A stretch of 64,000 nt of DNA from Panorpa germanica (GCA_963678705.1 OY783209.1:19825311-19889310); one strand, 5' to 3'; shown: positions 43,812 to 54,711, counted from the first letter of the stretch. Numbers and translations: made by a program. Notes: generated by a model from the sequence alone, not told the origin.

Positions 43812-44480
43812 TTATTTTGTACTGCTTAATGCAACATCATTATCTGCAGCTTCATCCCTTACATCATTAATATTATCAGTATCAACTTTATTATCATTAT
43901 CTTCCTGTTTCCCAATGTTCCTACGATCTTTCCTACGACAATATTCTGCTAATACCTGCTGCTTGACAAAATTCATAGTCAGGTCCTCTTGACTGATATA
44001 AGATCAACAGCCGTAATTAGGCTGCCATAGCTTTCTGGTAAAGATCCCAATAATATTGAGTACTTGAAAAACTCAGGTTTTATATTCGGTTCTAACGTCA
44101 TTAATCTTTGAAATAATTCTGCCATTTTCATTACATGCTTTTCAATATCCTCACCCTCACTTACATTTAATCGCATAATTTTCCGTAATACGTTTACTCT
44201 ATTTCCTGGACTAACCCGTTCATAGAAATTCCTTAACGCAAACCACGCCGATTTTTAAGATTTAGCATCTATGATGTGAACAATTTGGTCATCTTCAATG
44301 TTCAATGCGATAGTTGCAAAAGCCTTCTTATCGTTCTGGTTCCATTTTTCTATTAAATTAGTCATCGGGTCTAAAGATGTCCATACGGGCTTTTCTTCAT
44401 TGATAAAATAACAAATGCCTTTCTCATTTAAAATTCTTCTCGTTCAATTTAGTAATTTGATAATCTGACATTATGCTTGA
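43812..44480 (-). pseudogene. copia Gag (UBN2-type)
   Basis: The minus strand starts MSDYQITKLN at 44480 and is shifted by a short deletion. It then reads through KWNQNDKKAFATIALNIEDD and one stop to SAWFALRNFYERV and MRLNVSEGEDIEKHVMKMAE. After YSILLGSLPESYGSLITAV it ends at 43812. This is the retrotransposon Gag (UBN2) pattern, in which the protein packages element RNA into virus-like particles. The nucleocapsid knuckle, protease, integrase and most of the reverse transcriptase are missing. Confidence 0.78.
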
Positions 44481-44751
44481 AAACTAAATATTTCAAAAAT
44501 TATTCCCGGCATATTCTTCTGCTTGTTCCTATCCTGGGCACTATAACCTGTTTAGGTATGCGTAGTGTGGAAGCTAATAGGTTGAATATAAGAAACAACT
44601 TATATATGAAAATAACATGCGACTGCATTTATTGACTATATACTAGAGAGAGACATTAGTTCAATTGTTTCTAACTATGGCATACTATTATACAGTTTTA
44701 TAGATCTTGTATATCGCGTGCAATCGCGTGGTAATCTATTATTACAGAAGT

Positions 44752-45160
44752 CGATAAGATTTAGTGTTTTATTAGGATCAGTAGGCCAATATGTCAGTTT
44801 CCCTGTCGAACAGAATTTACAGCAACACTCCAAACCTGCGTTATAAAGTATTCTACTTTTATGGGTAACATATCTTGATCCTTATAGGGTATATTTTGCG
44901 TTGTAATCTACACCAATGACAAAGGTTGTTCCAAGAGATTTAAACAGTTCTAAAAAGCCATGCATTTGTAGTATGTATCGATGAGGGCAATAGATTGCTG
45001 AGATATTATTCTTTCTGTTTTTCACGTGTACACACACTGTGGTAATTTGCATTGAGTCAAGTGTAATTCTTTGGTTCTCATAATGTTTTATTGATATCTT
45101 GATTATAACAGCCGAGTCTCCTCTAGTTCTATTGGAAAAGTGCACTGTATGATATATAGA
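44752..45160 (-). pseudogene. Jockey endonuclease, N-terminal part
   Basis: The minus frame reads YSIYHTVHFSNRTRGDSAVI, then ISAIYCPHRYILQMHGFLEL, then VIGVDYNAKY and TYWPTDPNKTLNLIDF. It matches the middle of a Jockey endonuclease, where GGDYNAKH carries catalytic residues. Here they read GVDYNAKY, and one stop lies after YTL. It stops exactly at the GAAGT duplication of the copia insertion. The C-terminal part resumes at 43379. Confidence 0.8.
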
Positions 45161-45569
45161 GTATGGGCAAAATCCAACAGTAGTACCTTATATGTTCAAA
45201 ATCATTGTAAATTGTTTGATGTAAATAGTTGTACTTGTCAGTTATATCCCCTCTATTTCCCTCACTTTAAGACATCGCACAAACCAAAACCTTTTCTTTC
45301 AATCCTATTCAAATACGCCTTTCTTTATCTAGTCCTACAACCTACAAATATTTTTCATTCCTTTATTCTTTGCAAAACCCGTTCCCTTCCTGTTATAAAC
45401 AAAACATCATTGTTTTAGATATAACAAGTAAAATAAGACACAAGACTGTAATCTGTAAGACACAAAAACTTAACTTGGTAGTAATTATAATTTGTACAAA
45501 ATATAAAAAGATATTAAATTAAACGAAGTGTACTGTTTCCTTAAAATAATCGGTCCAAATTGGCTTACA
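45161..45569. other. No recognised gene
   Basis: The 92-codon plus frame at 45140-45418 is antisense to the Jockey fragment at its start and otherwise has no motif. Confidence 0.4.
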
Positions 45570-46087
45570 CCCAATTAAAAAGAACGTTGCACCAAGATCA
45601 TCAGCGAATCGACTCTTGATATCGTTGCATGGACCTTTAGAGCCGGATAATTGTGAAAATAGGTCCTTCGAAATTATATATCACGATACCGCTCAACTAT
45701 CGAAGAAGAAACATTGCACTAAAGATTAGCTAGCTGCCATATAAGTCTACAATCTAGACAATCAGGTACGTGTCCAGCTTATCTTATTCAAAATAAAACT
45801 CTCATTTAAAACTCAAAATAAAACTCATACATTTATATAAATTTATATACATTATAATACATTTCAATAAAATTCTAAAAACTACCATTTTAAACTTCAC
45901 TTATCTTATTCTCTAATAACCGATTACAATATGTCAATACTAAAAAAATTAAAAATTAAGAGCGCTGCAATAAAGGAAGACTTATTATCACATGATAAGT
46001 ATTGCGAAACCATTGACATACATAGATAAGAAAGACTTCTCTTGCACCGCTCTTAGAGCAATTTAAGGACTTTCATTAGACTTAAAA

Positions 46088-46768
46088 TTGAATAGTACTA
46101 ATGAGGATAAAAGGGACGAAAAGCAAAGTGAAGTGTTAGAATTTCAAGAAAAATATTTTAAAATATTGGCCAAATATAACAAAATAATTGCTCTTGAAGA
46201 ATCATCTTCACTTGTTAAGGTTAACAGCCAATCAATTGTCTCCTTGCCAAATATAGAAGTACCTTCCTTCCACGGGGATATAGGGCAATGGGAGTCCTTT
46301 AAAGAAACCTTCACGAGTCTGGTGCATAACGAAGCCAGTTTTGATATAATGAAAAAATTCCACCACTTGAAGAATTCTTTAAAGGGCGATGCAGCAACGT
46401 GCTCTATTCCTTGCAACTTATTCCGTCAAATTACGAAATTGCTTGGCAAATGTTGGTCAGGCGATTTGAAAATAAGAAATTAATAAAAATACACCACCTC
46501 AAGTCCTTTATGGAAACGCCAGCTATAAGTTATCAATCAAGCTCAAAGCTAAGAAACCTAACGGACAGTCTCACAAAGCACATTAGAGCTTTACAAACCC
46601 TAATTCCCCAAGAAATGCTTTTTAATACCTTAATAAATTATATTGCACTAAAAAAATTAGACAAAATTACTCAGACTATATGGCACAAGTCACCCGAAGC
46701 CGCAATAGACAATACGACCTTCACCTCACTACTAAACTTTTTATTTGGCAGAGCTACATTGCTTGAAA
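46088..46768 (+). pseudogene. BEL Gag, first part
   Basis: The frame encodes PNIEVPSFHGDIGQWESFKE then TFTSLVHNEAS and KKFHHLKNSLKGDA, the BEL Gag (DUF1759) signature. A one-base frameshift near 46400 moves it to the frame with YSLQLIPSNYEIAWQMLVRR, continuing to LLNFLFGRATLLET. A possible original start is the ATG at 45931 (MSILKKLKIKSAAIK), whose frame stops at about 46027. Its sequence is clearly related to the Gag of the BEL element at 17022. It ends at the gypsy insertion. Confidence 0.82.
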
Positions 46769-46772
46769 CCAT

Positions 46773-47553
46773 TGTTGTAAAAATGAAGTCGTATTGTCGT
46801 TCTAGAAGGAGATTACTCAGCTTGCTAATACATTCCGCAGGGATGCTAGTTTCTGGTAGTAGATTCTTCTTATGACGATTTCCAACAACCAATTACAGTA
46901 GAAAAGAATTAACTCTCTTAAGATGATTAACAGGATTCTTGTTAAGACGGTGTATTGTTGCAATTTGAGAATACTTGAGCGGTCTAAAGTATAACCTCGT
47001 TGCAACATACGACGGTTGAACAATTAGTTTTTTTTAAATACTATTAATACAAACACTTTTATTAAAATATATCATTTATTCGTTGTAATATTATATCTGC
47101 ATACTTAATTACAATAGTATTTTATTAGAATAATAAAGATGTCAGATATAAAACAAAATGTAATTCTTAGTGTTATAATTTGATTAATAGTTAAAACGTG
47201 CTTACAGTTGAATACTTTGATGTTACAATTGGAGTTATTGTACGAACGAAGTTACAATTCGTAATGCTATTGCACTGAGGCTCAGTTTGAGACTGGCTTT
47301 CTGAGTGTCGTACAGTTTAATATATAATGATTTATTTCGCATCACAATACGCCAATACTGCGTTACCAGTATTAAAACAATATAAATCTCCACAGACCAG
47401 AGACAATATTTACAAGCGCTAAACTTAAACAATTATTCATTACAATATTAATACTAATACAAAAACTGTTGACATAATATAATTCTTATGTAATAATTAA
47501 CATTTAATATTATTAAAATAAAAGGTAAGTGCGACATATGCGTACTTACAACA
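46773..47553 (-). repeat. gypsy 1 LTR (3' in element orientation)
   Basis: 781 bp. On the minus strand it is preceded by a purine-rich GGTTGAGGAG that would serve as polypurine tract. Confidence 0.9.
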
Positions 47554-47941
47554 CTCCTCAACCAAAGAAAAGGAACGCATATAAAACAAAACATATGCGT
47601 TTCTGCTCTAAGGAAAAGAAAAAGGAAAAATTGAGATAGGGAAGATGTCGTACATATCACAACACCCCCTTTCAAAAAAAAAGGGACACGTATAAAAACA
47701 AAATATACGAGTTACCATTCTAGAAAAAAAACAAAAGAGAAGCAAAGTGTCGACAACGATTCTGATCCCATCGTATAGAGTTAACACTGCTCCACAAAAC
47801 AATCATCCCTGACAAAATCCATTTCATTCGTCAAGTTTTTATTCATTGGTACAAAATCTCTTCAACCTATTATTATGAACTACCGTATGTTTTTTACCAA
47901 TTAGTATTTCTGTATTAACAGGGGATATAATTTTAGTAACT

Positions 47942-49087
47942 TTATACGGTCCTACGTATAAGGGTAAAAGTTTTTTTGGACTGTCCTTTGGTTGGTAACT
48001 GTTCATTTCTTAATAAAACTAGTTCGTTTACTTCAGGTGTGAAAAGAGAATTGACCCTTCTATCAAAATATACTTTTGTTTTTTCTTTGTTTTTAACCAA
48101 GTTATTCATAGCAAGTTCCCTCGCTACTTGTAACCTGTGTTTGAGTTCTACTATAAAATTATTATAAGTATTTACCTCGATTGGTTCTTTATAAAAAATT
48201 GAAGGCAGATTTGCCTTATGTCCATAAATTAATTCGAAAGGAGTAAAACCGGTCGCTGTATGCGGAGTTGTGTTATACACGAACATTGCATAGGGAATCC
48301 AATTTATCCAATCATCCTGTTTTTTACAAAAATTCCTCAGATACTCGGCAAGGGTTCTATGAACTCTTTCTAAGGCACCGTTGGTTGCTGGTCTAAATGC
48401 CGTTGTTTTTAATTGTTTAATTTTTAACAACTTGCATATATCTTTAAAAATTTTCGACATGAAATTTGTTCCTTGGTCTGTTAAGATCACATTAGGAACT
48501 CCGTATCTACAAATAACGTTAGTTACTAATGCTTTCGCGACAGTATTTGCCTCCTGGTTTATAATAGGAATAGCTTCCGTAAACTTAGTAAGGTCGTCCT
48601 GTATTGTTAGTAAGTATTTGTATTTGTCGTCGTCGTCTTTCTTGGGAAGATATACTATGTCCAAAGCCAACCTTTCGAAACTATGTTTCGAAGTCGATGT
48701 AATTGTTAATGGGCATTTATTTAATTTGCACACTTTATTCTTTTGACATGATACACATTGTCTAATAAATTTTTTAACTTTTCTAATCATACTTGGAAAT
48801 TTAAAGTGTGATTTTAATCGTTTAATTGTTTTAGAAACTCCTAAGTGGCCTGCTGTGGGATTAACATGAAATTCCAAAATTACATTGTTTATTAACTCAG
48901 GGTCACTAATTTTAAGTATAGTGTCATTATAAATGTGTACTATTATATTTGTTTTATCAAAGATATGTCTGAGCATAGTTCGTATCTGAGCAAAATCTAA
49001 TTTACTTAGTTCAGATTCGAACCTGTTCATGGCAATATTAGTAATTTTGTGTAAAGTACAAAAGTTTTTCAGATTCACTAATGCCAA
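47942..49087 (-). CDS. gypsy 1 integrase
   Basis: The same frame is open from about 49340, although the listed start is 49087. It contains an HHCC zinc-binding region (FHVNPTAGHLGVSKT, then CVSCQKNK) and an integrase catalytic core with all three acids: LALDIVYLP, VILTDQGTNF and TNGALERVHRTL. TTPHTATGFTPFELIYG follows. The RNase H region upstream is atypical and lacks clear acidic motifs. Integrase inserts the cDNA. After RRTV the frame shifts; the last residues (NRLKRFCTNE) lie at 47840-47940 in another frame. Confidence 0.88.
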   Translation of the reverse strand: MALVNLKNFCTLHKITNIAMNRFESELSKLDFAQIRTMLRHIFDKTNIIVHIYNDTILKISDPELINNVILEFHVNPTAGHLGVSKTIKRLKSHFKFPSMIRKVKKFIRQCVSCQKNKVCKLNKCPLTITSTSKHSFERLALDIVYLPKKDDDDKYKYLLTIQDDLTKFTEAIPIINQEANTVAKALVTNVICRYGVPNVILTDQGTNFMSKIFKDICKLLKIKQLKTTAFRPATNGALERVHRTLAEYLRNFCKKQDDWINWIPYAMFVYNTTPHTATGFTPFELIYGHKANLPSIFYKEPIEVNTYNNFIVELKHRLQVARELAMNNLVKNKEKTKVYFDRRVNSLFTPEVNELVLLRNEQLPTKGQSKKTFTLIRRTV

Positions 49088-49346
49088 AAATATTTCTTTA
49101 TAATTTGGTAGATTAAAATGAAATTCCTTAATTATTAAACAGATAATAAATCTAGTATTAATCTCGATGTATGCAATTTCTGATACTTCTTTTTTTTGTA
49201 TTAGAAATGCATCGATATTACTAAATTTATTGATTAATTCAGGACAATTTCCAATTGAGTTCTTAAAATCTTTTGATACAAAATCTACTAATGAAAATGA
49301 CGTCGGTGCGTCATATAAACTTTTATCATGTTCAATTACTTTATTG

Positions 49347-49817
49347 TTAAACAGGTGATATGGTTAATTTATTTTTTAAAGTTTTAAATGATTCGTCGCA
49401 CTGGTGTGACCATTCTAATACTTTAACATTACTGTTTGCTGCATTATATAGTGGTTTGGCTATCTCTGCGTAATGCGGTATATGCCGGCGATAATAGCCT
49501 GACATACCCAAAAATGTTTTAATTTGTTTAGGATTGTTTGGAATGGGGAAATTCTTTATCGCTTCTACTTTAGAAGGATCTGGTAGAATACCCGTTTCAT
49601 TAATAACGTGACCTAAATAAATCAAATCTTTATGTAGAAAGTTACATTTGGATGGTTGGAGCTTCAAATTATGTTCCCGTAATTTAGAAAAAACGTTTTT
49701 TAATCTTTGGTTGTGCTCAGAAATGTTTTTTCCAAAAATGACTACATCGTCCAAATAGATTAAGCAATCTATTCCTTGCAAACCTGTGAGAACATGAGAC
49801 ATAAGTCTCTGAAACAT
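49347..49817 (-). CDS. gypsy 1 reverse transcriptase, palm and thumb
   Basis: The minus frame continues from the break with MFQRLMSHVLTG, then DCLIYLDDVVIFGK, whose YLDD is intact. It runs on through LQPSKCNFLHKDLIYLGHVI, FLGMSGYYRRHIPHYAEIAK and KPLYNAAN to LTISPV. These are the standard connection motifs of gypsy reverse transcriptase. The RNase H that should follow is not recognisable in its first part, and the frame shifts again near 49345. Confidence 0.87.
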   Translation of the reverse strand: MFQRLMSHVLTGLQGIDCLIYLDDVVIFGKNISEHNQRLKNVFSKLREHNLKLQPSKCNFLHKDLIYLGHVINETGILPDPSKVEAIKNFPIPNNPKQIKTFLGMSGYYRRHIPHYAEIAKPLYNAANSNVKVLEWSHQCDESFKTLKNKLTISPV

Positions 49818-51316
49818 GGGGGGGCTCCTTTAAGTCCGAATGGCATTCTTACAAATTGATAGTGTTTAAAGTTCGCACTAAATGCTGTTTTCTCTTTATC
49901 TTCGGGAAGCATAGGGACCAGGTGAAAACCGCTTGCTAAGTCAAGCGTAGAGAAAAATTTTGCACCACTAAGTTGGTCCAGTATATCATGTATAAGAGGC
50001 AAAGGATAGGCGTCACTTGTTGTCTGCTCGTTAAGTTTACGGAAATCGACTACTACGCGGAATTGTTTGTTACCTAACGCATCTGGTTTTTTAGGTACTA
50101 CTAATAGAGGTGCGTTATAGGGTGATTCGCTTTCTTCAATGATGTTGTTGACCAACAGTTCCTGAATATGCTTCTCTACAATCTCTTTTTGCGCATGGGG
50201 CAATCGATACGGTTTAACGTTAACGGGTTTAGAAGATTTAATCTTTATCTTATGACTTAATGCGCTCGTACAAGATAACTTGTCTCCCGGTAAAAAAAAT
50301 ATGTCATTAAAGCTGTTACAGATTTCTATTAATTCTGTTACTAATTCTGAATTGACATGTGAAAGATTTAAATTGTTTAATAAAAGTTCCTTACGGTTGT
50401 TAGGACTTGATTTTGAAAAATGGTAAATACTAAATTGATCTATCGGTATGATATTCGGTTTGAAATTACTAAGTACTATATTTTTTATTGAAGAATTTAT
50501 TATTGATATATAGAAAATATTTTTGACGGGCTTGATTAATGCATTAGCTAAAAAAACTTCAGGTAGCAATTCCCTGGCTACACAAACTCCTACTGTAGAA
50601 CCTGACATGGGAATTATCTTCCTCGTACGTGCTGGTAAAACGATATTGTTTATATTTATAAGTGGGAGCTCAATTACTTTGCCACGTTCTGAGAATTGTA
50701 CACTGTTCATTTTTAGATTAATTACTGCATTTAGTTTTCGTAAAATATCTAACCCTATAATTCCATCGTGTTCAATGGGGAAATTTTCTGACACAACCTG
50801 TAGAGTTTGTTTCGACTTATTACTATCTAAAATTATAGAAGTTTTCAGTGAACCTAAAGTATAAGGCGTGCCTTCAGAAATACCCTTCAATACAATTTTA
50901 GATTTATTATTAATTCTGATATTGTTATTTAGAATATTTTGTTTAATCAAGGAGATTTGAGAACCAGTATCTAATAAAAATGATACGGTTTTAGCTTTGG
51001 CTGCGACTATCTTGAATTGGACAGTGTCAGCTGTTTGCTTAGCCTTAACATTTTTATTTTTACTGTCAAAACTTAGAATATCATTAGTATTTTGTAAATT
51101 ACCCGTATTGATCTCATCAAAATCATAAAAAGAACATAATTCATTATTTGAATTGTGTTGTGTCTTGTTAGTAAAAGATGCTTGAGCACCATCAGATATA
51201 AGATGTTTCGATCTTTCACAACAAGTAGAAGGTTCTGATAAAATTGTGGCCTCCCTACAAGTATTAACTTGAGCAATAGGGTTAACCGTATCTAAATTTC
51301 TTTCTTTATAAAACAA
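49769..51316 (-). CDS. gypsy 1 protease and first part of reverse transcriptase
   Basis: A 515-codon minus frame. Protease is at about residues 105-200, with VSFLLDTGSQISLI carrying the DTG active site and HDGIIGLDILRKL as the flap/C-terminal match. Reverse transcriptase starts near VEKHIQELLVNNIIEESESP, followed by FRVVVDFRKLNEQT, YPLPLIHDILDQLSGAKFFS then TLDLASGFHLVPM (first palm aspartate), and FVRMPFGLKGAP. A one-base expansion of a run of G (49818-49824 on the plus strand) then breaks the frame before the YLDD motif. Confidence 0.88.
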   Translation of the reverse strand: MFYKERNLDTVNPIAQVNTCREATILSEPSTCCERSKHLISDGAQASFTNKTQHNSNNELCSFYDFDEINTGNLQNTNDILSFDSKNKNVKAKQTADTVQFKIVAAKAKTVSFLLDTGSQISLIKQNILNNNIRINNKSKIVLKGISEGTPYTLGSLKTSIILDSNKSKQTLQVVSENFPIEHDGIIGLDILRKLNAVINLKMNSVQFSERGKVIELPLININNIVLPARTRKIIPMSGSTVGVCVARELLPEVFLANALIKPVKNIFYISIINSSIKNIVLSNFKPNIIPIDQFSIYHFSKSSPNNRKELLLNNLNLSHVNSELVTELIEICNSFNDIFFLPGDKLSCTSALSHKIKIKSSKPVNVKPYRLPHAQKEIVEKHIQELLVNNIIEESESPYNAPLLVVPKKPDALGNKQFRVVVDFRKLNEQTTSDAYPLPLIHDILDQLSGAKFFSTLDLASGFHLVPMLPEDKEKTAFSANFKHYQFVRMPFGLKGAPPCFRDLCLMFSQVCKE

Positions 51317-52110
51317 TACTTTTCTATATGACCACTTTTCTTACAATGGTTACAGAACAAATTTTTAGTTTTTGTTTCGACCTTGTTAGGAATTTGCTTG
51401 CTTGAAACTGGTTTACTACTAGAATTAGGAACGCTTGAATATGTTTTAACTTTAATATGCCTTCTTCTTTCTAGATTGCGCCACCGTCTCTCCAGAAACT
51501 CCGTAAATTCATTTAAGGTTGGTAATTCAGAACTATTTCTGTTTTCCCATTCCTTCGACGAATTAAAATCTAATTTGGTCTTTAAAATATGTATTAACAT
51601 AAAATCTGAATGATTAGAATATATCCCCAATTCGGTTAATGCTCTAATCGATTCAATAATTTCATCTAGAAATTTTTTGATATTGATTTCGGACTCTAAA
51701 CGTATAACATTGTAGTTTATTAAATTGTTTAAACAGGTTTCAATAAGTGCTACCTTGTTATCATAACGTTTACAAAGGATGTTCCAAACAATTTCGTAAT
51801 TATCATTTGTTAAAGGATAATTCTTTATGAGTTTGAGTGGTTCTCCTGTCAAATTTAATTTTAAATAGTGCATTTTTTCAATGCTTGATAATTTACTATT
51901 ATTACGAATCAAATTTGTAAATAATTCCATAAAACTTTGCCAATTAATATATTCTCCATCAAAAACAGTTAGTTGCATTGGACTTAAGTTTAAATTTCTT
52001 ATTGAATCTATGCTTTTTGAGTCATCCACAATATGTGTATCATCCTCAAATGTTTGCTTATAATTCAACAAGTAAATAAGGGTGTCGTCATAAATACTTT
52101 CAATTTCCAT
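51292..52110 (-). CDS. gypsy 1 Gag
   Basis: A 272-codon minus frame contains LNLSPMQLTVFDGEYINWQS and KMHYLKLNLTGEPLKLIKNY, the Gag fold also annotated as DUF1759. One CCHC knuckle (CNHCKKSGHIEKYC) lies near the C terminus. In the sister element, Gag is in one frame with protease and pol. Here a one-base loss near 51300 ends it early. The natural start is probably the ATG at 52321 and upstream of this frame, because homologous codons continue there, but a 4-base deletion near 52314 breaks that N-terminal part. Gag packages the RNA into particles. Confidence 0.85.
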   Translation of the reverse strand: MEIESIYDDTLIYLLNYKQTFEDDTHIVDDSKSIDSIRNLNLSPMQLTVFDGEYINWQSFMELFTNLIRNNSKLSSIEKMHYLKLNLTGEPLKLIKNYPLTNDNYEIVWNILCKRYDNKVALIETCLNNLINYNVIRLESEINIKKFLDEIIESIRALTELGIYSNHSDFMLIHILKTKLDFNSSKEWENRNSSELPTLNEFTEFLERRWRNLERRRHIKVKTYSSVPNSSSKPVSSKQIPNKVETKTKNLFCNHCKKSGHIEKYCFIKKEI

Positions 52111-52599
52111 AGACTTACTAACGATAGCCGAAGCTTCTTCATTTTTTAGAGTTGGAAGCAGTGCTTCTACGATACTATTATATTTAACCCAAGCTTTGTC
52201 TAAGTTTTTGATTTTTAATTCAACGATAGTTAAGGATGTTGATTGGACTTCTAGATTTTTTGAAAACTCATTGATTAGATTGATTGTATTCTCAACTAAT
52301 GTGAGGGAATGAACGTGCCATAGTACTTAATTAAAGTTATATATAATATACAGACTAAAGATTATTTTGTACCAATAAACGACTCTCTGAAAAACAGGAT
52401 TCTGACAAGGAAAAATTGTTAGCGAAAACAGTAACTCACAGGAAATTTCCGATGGGGCTCAGACGTTGCAGTTGTAACAGGAAGGTAGTCTCTCTGATTG
52501 AACAGACTGCTATCTAACTGCTTCAGCTCTTTACTTCTCCTTTTCAAAATTCTCTCTCGTTCAAAAATGTTGTTCTAAAAATATTAAACATAAATTAAT

Positions 52600-53110
52600 A
52601 TAATTGTAGAAACAATTATAGAAAATATAATAGTAAATATTCAAAAGTATTGGATATAATACTAAAAATATTGAACAATTATGCTACAAAATAGTTAGGT
52701 TATAGCAAATATTCAAAAGTATTGAATATAATACTAAAAATATTGAACAATTATGCTACAAAATAGTTAGGTTATAGCAAATATTCAAAAGTATTGAATA
52801 TAATACTAAAAAAAAATGATAGCGTCAATGAATTACAAGGATGCTACAAAATAGTTAGGTTATAGCAAATATTCAAAAGTATTGAATATAATACTAAAAA
52901 AATGATAGCGTCAATGAATTACAAGGATGCTACAAAATAGTTAGGTTATAGCAAATATTCAAAAGTATTGAATATAATACTAAAAAAAAATGATAGCGTC
53001 AATGAATTACAAGGATGCTACTACTAGTTAGGTTATAGCAAATATTCAAAAGTATTGAATATAATACTAAAAAAATGATAGCGTCAATGAATTACAAGGA
53101 TGCTACTAAT
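52600..53110 (-). repeat. Minisatellite in the gypsy 1 leader
   Basis: About six units share GTTATAGCAAATATTCAAAA followed by GTATTGAATATAATAC. They start near 52698, 52770, 52859, 52945 and 53032. Periods are 72 bp in the first and 86-89 bp in the later units, which carry an added ATGATAGCGTCAATGAATTA block. The sister element has three shorter, diverged units at 60760-61015. Confidence 0.85.
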
Positions 53111-53553
53111 AAAAAAATACAATTATCAATTTATGATAATAATTATATACAAGATAAAAAGATACTGTCCTATTATACTTAAAGATTTTCTTTCGATTAT
53201 GATCTATACACAGCTGTGTGCAGGGCTCTGGAAACGATTAACATCGGTTTAGATTATTCCAAGTGTTCTAGAAGCATCCATCCATTCCCGGGGCGGCAAA
53301 AGATTTCTTTTTTCAGGTTCGGCGGGCTGTAGTTTTGCATCCGCCGATACTTGTAGAAAAATTATGTGAAATACAGATGAAATGACGTTCTAGCTCGTAC
53401 TTTTCGGCAATTTTGGAAATAATCGATCGGCGTAGTGGTATCCAGATTAATTGATCTGCATCCAGGTGTAGAATATATAGAAAAAAATTTTGGGCGTACC
53501 TCTTGGATATTTATGTGTAGGAATATCTCTTCAAGCCTCACATCTGACACCAG

Positions 53554-54334
53554 TGTTGTAAAAATGAAGTCGTATTGTCGTTCTAGAAGGAGATTACTCA
53601 GCTTGCTAATACATTCCGCAGGGATGCTAGTTTCTGGTAGTAGATTCTTCTTATGACGATTTCCAACAACCAATTACAGTAGAAAAGAATTAACTCTCTT
53701 AAGATGATTAACAGGATTCTTGTTAAGACGGTGTATTGTTGCAATTTGAGAATACTTGAGCGGTCTAAAGTATAACCTCGTTGCAACATACGACGGTTGA
53801 ACAATTAGTATCTTTTAAATACTATTAATACAAACACTTTTATTAAAATATATCAATTATTCGTTGTAATATTATATCTGCATACTTAATTACAATAGTA
53901 TTTTATTAGATTAATAAAGATGTCAGATATAAAACAAAATGTAATTCTTAGTGTTATAATTTGATTAATAGTTAAAACGTGCTTACAGTTGAATACTTTG
54001 ATGTTACAATTGGAGTTATTGTACGAACGAAGTTACAATTCGTAATGCTATTGCACTGAGGCTCAGTTTGAGACTGGCTTTCTGAGTGTCGTACAGTTTA
54101 ATATATAATGATTTATTTCGCATCACAATACGCCAATACTGGGTTACCAGTATTAAAACAATATAAATCTCCACAGACCAGAGACAATATTTACAAGCGC
54201 TAAACTTAAACAATTATTTATTACAATATTAATACTAATACAAAAACTGTTGACATAATATAATTCTTATGTAATAATTAACATTTAATATTATTAAAAT
54301 AAAAGGTAAGTGCGACATATGCGTACTTACAACA
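53554..54334 (-). repeat. gypsy 1 LTR (5' in element orientation)
   Basis: 781 bp, nearly identical to the other LTR. On the minus strand it is followed by CTGGTGTCAGATGTG, the likely primer-binding site. Confidence 0.9.
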
Positions 54335-54338
54335 CCAT

Positions 54339-54640
54339 GTCAGGCAATATCAAAGGGCTGTCAAGTGTAAATACAAGGCAAACTTTTGTAACCAGTCAAG
54401 CGCAAAAATGTTCTATCTGTAAAAACGACCACGAAACTTTTAAATGCCCTAATCTATTAAAGTTATCTATCTCAAATCGATACGCAGATATAAGTAAAAG
54501 ACAATTATGTTTGCAATTGCTTAAGGACTGGGCACACAAAGAATGAATGCTCTTCTATTTTTCGCTGTCGGCTTTGTGATAAAAAACACCACACTATTTT
54601 GCATCAGCAACAGGATGTTGATTTAGATACAACAACTGAC
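54339..54640 (+). pseudogene. BEL Gag, zinc-knuckle part
   Basis: The frame continues from the first part: SGNIKGLSSVNTRQTF, then CSICKNDHETFKCPNLLKL, then a one-base shift at about 54520, then the cysteine cluster before CRLCDKKHHTILHQQQD. These are the BEL knuckles, in the same spacing as at 17992-18180 in the other element. It ends at the (TA)n tract. Confidence 0.8.
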
Positions 54641-54641
54641 C

Positions 54642-54646
<5 letters not shown>

Positions 54647-54707
<61 letters not shown>
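54647..54707. repeat. (TA)n microsatellite
   Basis: TA dinucleotides between the BEL gag remnant and an LTR-like insertion. Confidence 0.95.

Positions 54708-54711
<4 letters not shown>

Larger units (their letters stand above)
43385..44746 (-). mobile_element. Internally deleted copia element in Jockey
   Basis: LTR copies are at 43385 to about 43530 and at 44549-44746, starting TGTTTA and ending TTACA on the plus strand. The 5-bp target duplication GAAGT is exact (43380-43384 and 44747-44751). Next to the 5' LTR, the minus strand reads GGTTATAGTGCCCAGGATAG, close to the copia primer-binding site. Only gag and a short end of pol remain in 1.36 kb, against about 5 kb for a complete element. 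Confidence 0.87.
46773..54334 (-). mobile_element. gypsy element 1, full-length, recently inserted
   Basis: LTRs of 781 bp each (46773-47553 and 53554-54334) start TGTTGTAAAA and end CTTACAACA. I count about six mismatches between them by eye. The CCAT target duplication is at 46769-46772 and 54335-54338. On the minus strand a leader with a minisatellite is followed by gag-pol (52321-47840). The frame is interrupted by a few small shifts, but all main domains are present. No envelope gene was found. Confidence 0.9.
45570..54640 (+). mobile_element. Second BEL/Pao element, partial, split by a gypsy element
   Basis: Leader and gag (from 45931 or 46088) run to 46768 and resume, after the gypsy element, at 54339. 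The host frame rejoins across the 4-bp CCAT duplication. The element ends in the (TA)n tract at 54647, and no pol or LTR of it is recognised. It is older than the gypsy inserted in it. Confidence 0.78.

Noticed and set aside
52600..53110. Repeat-spacer look resembling a CRISPR array
   Set aside because: Units are 70-90 bp tandem copies with no unique spacers, inside a gypsy leader in a eukaryotic genome.
46773..54334. Endogenous retrovirus with envelope
   Set aside because: No envelope-like ORF lies between integrase and the LTR; it is treated as a gypsy retrotransposon.
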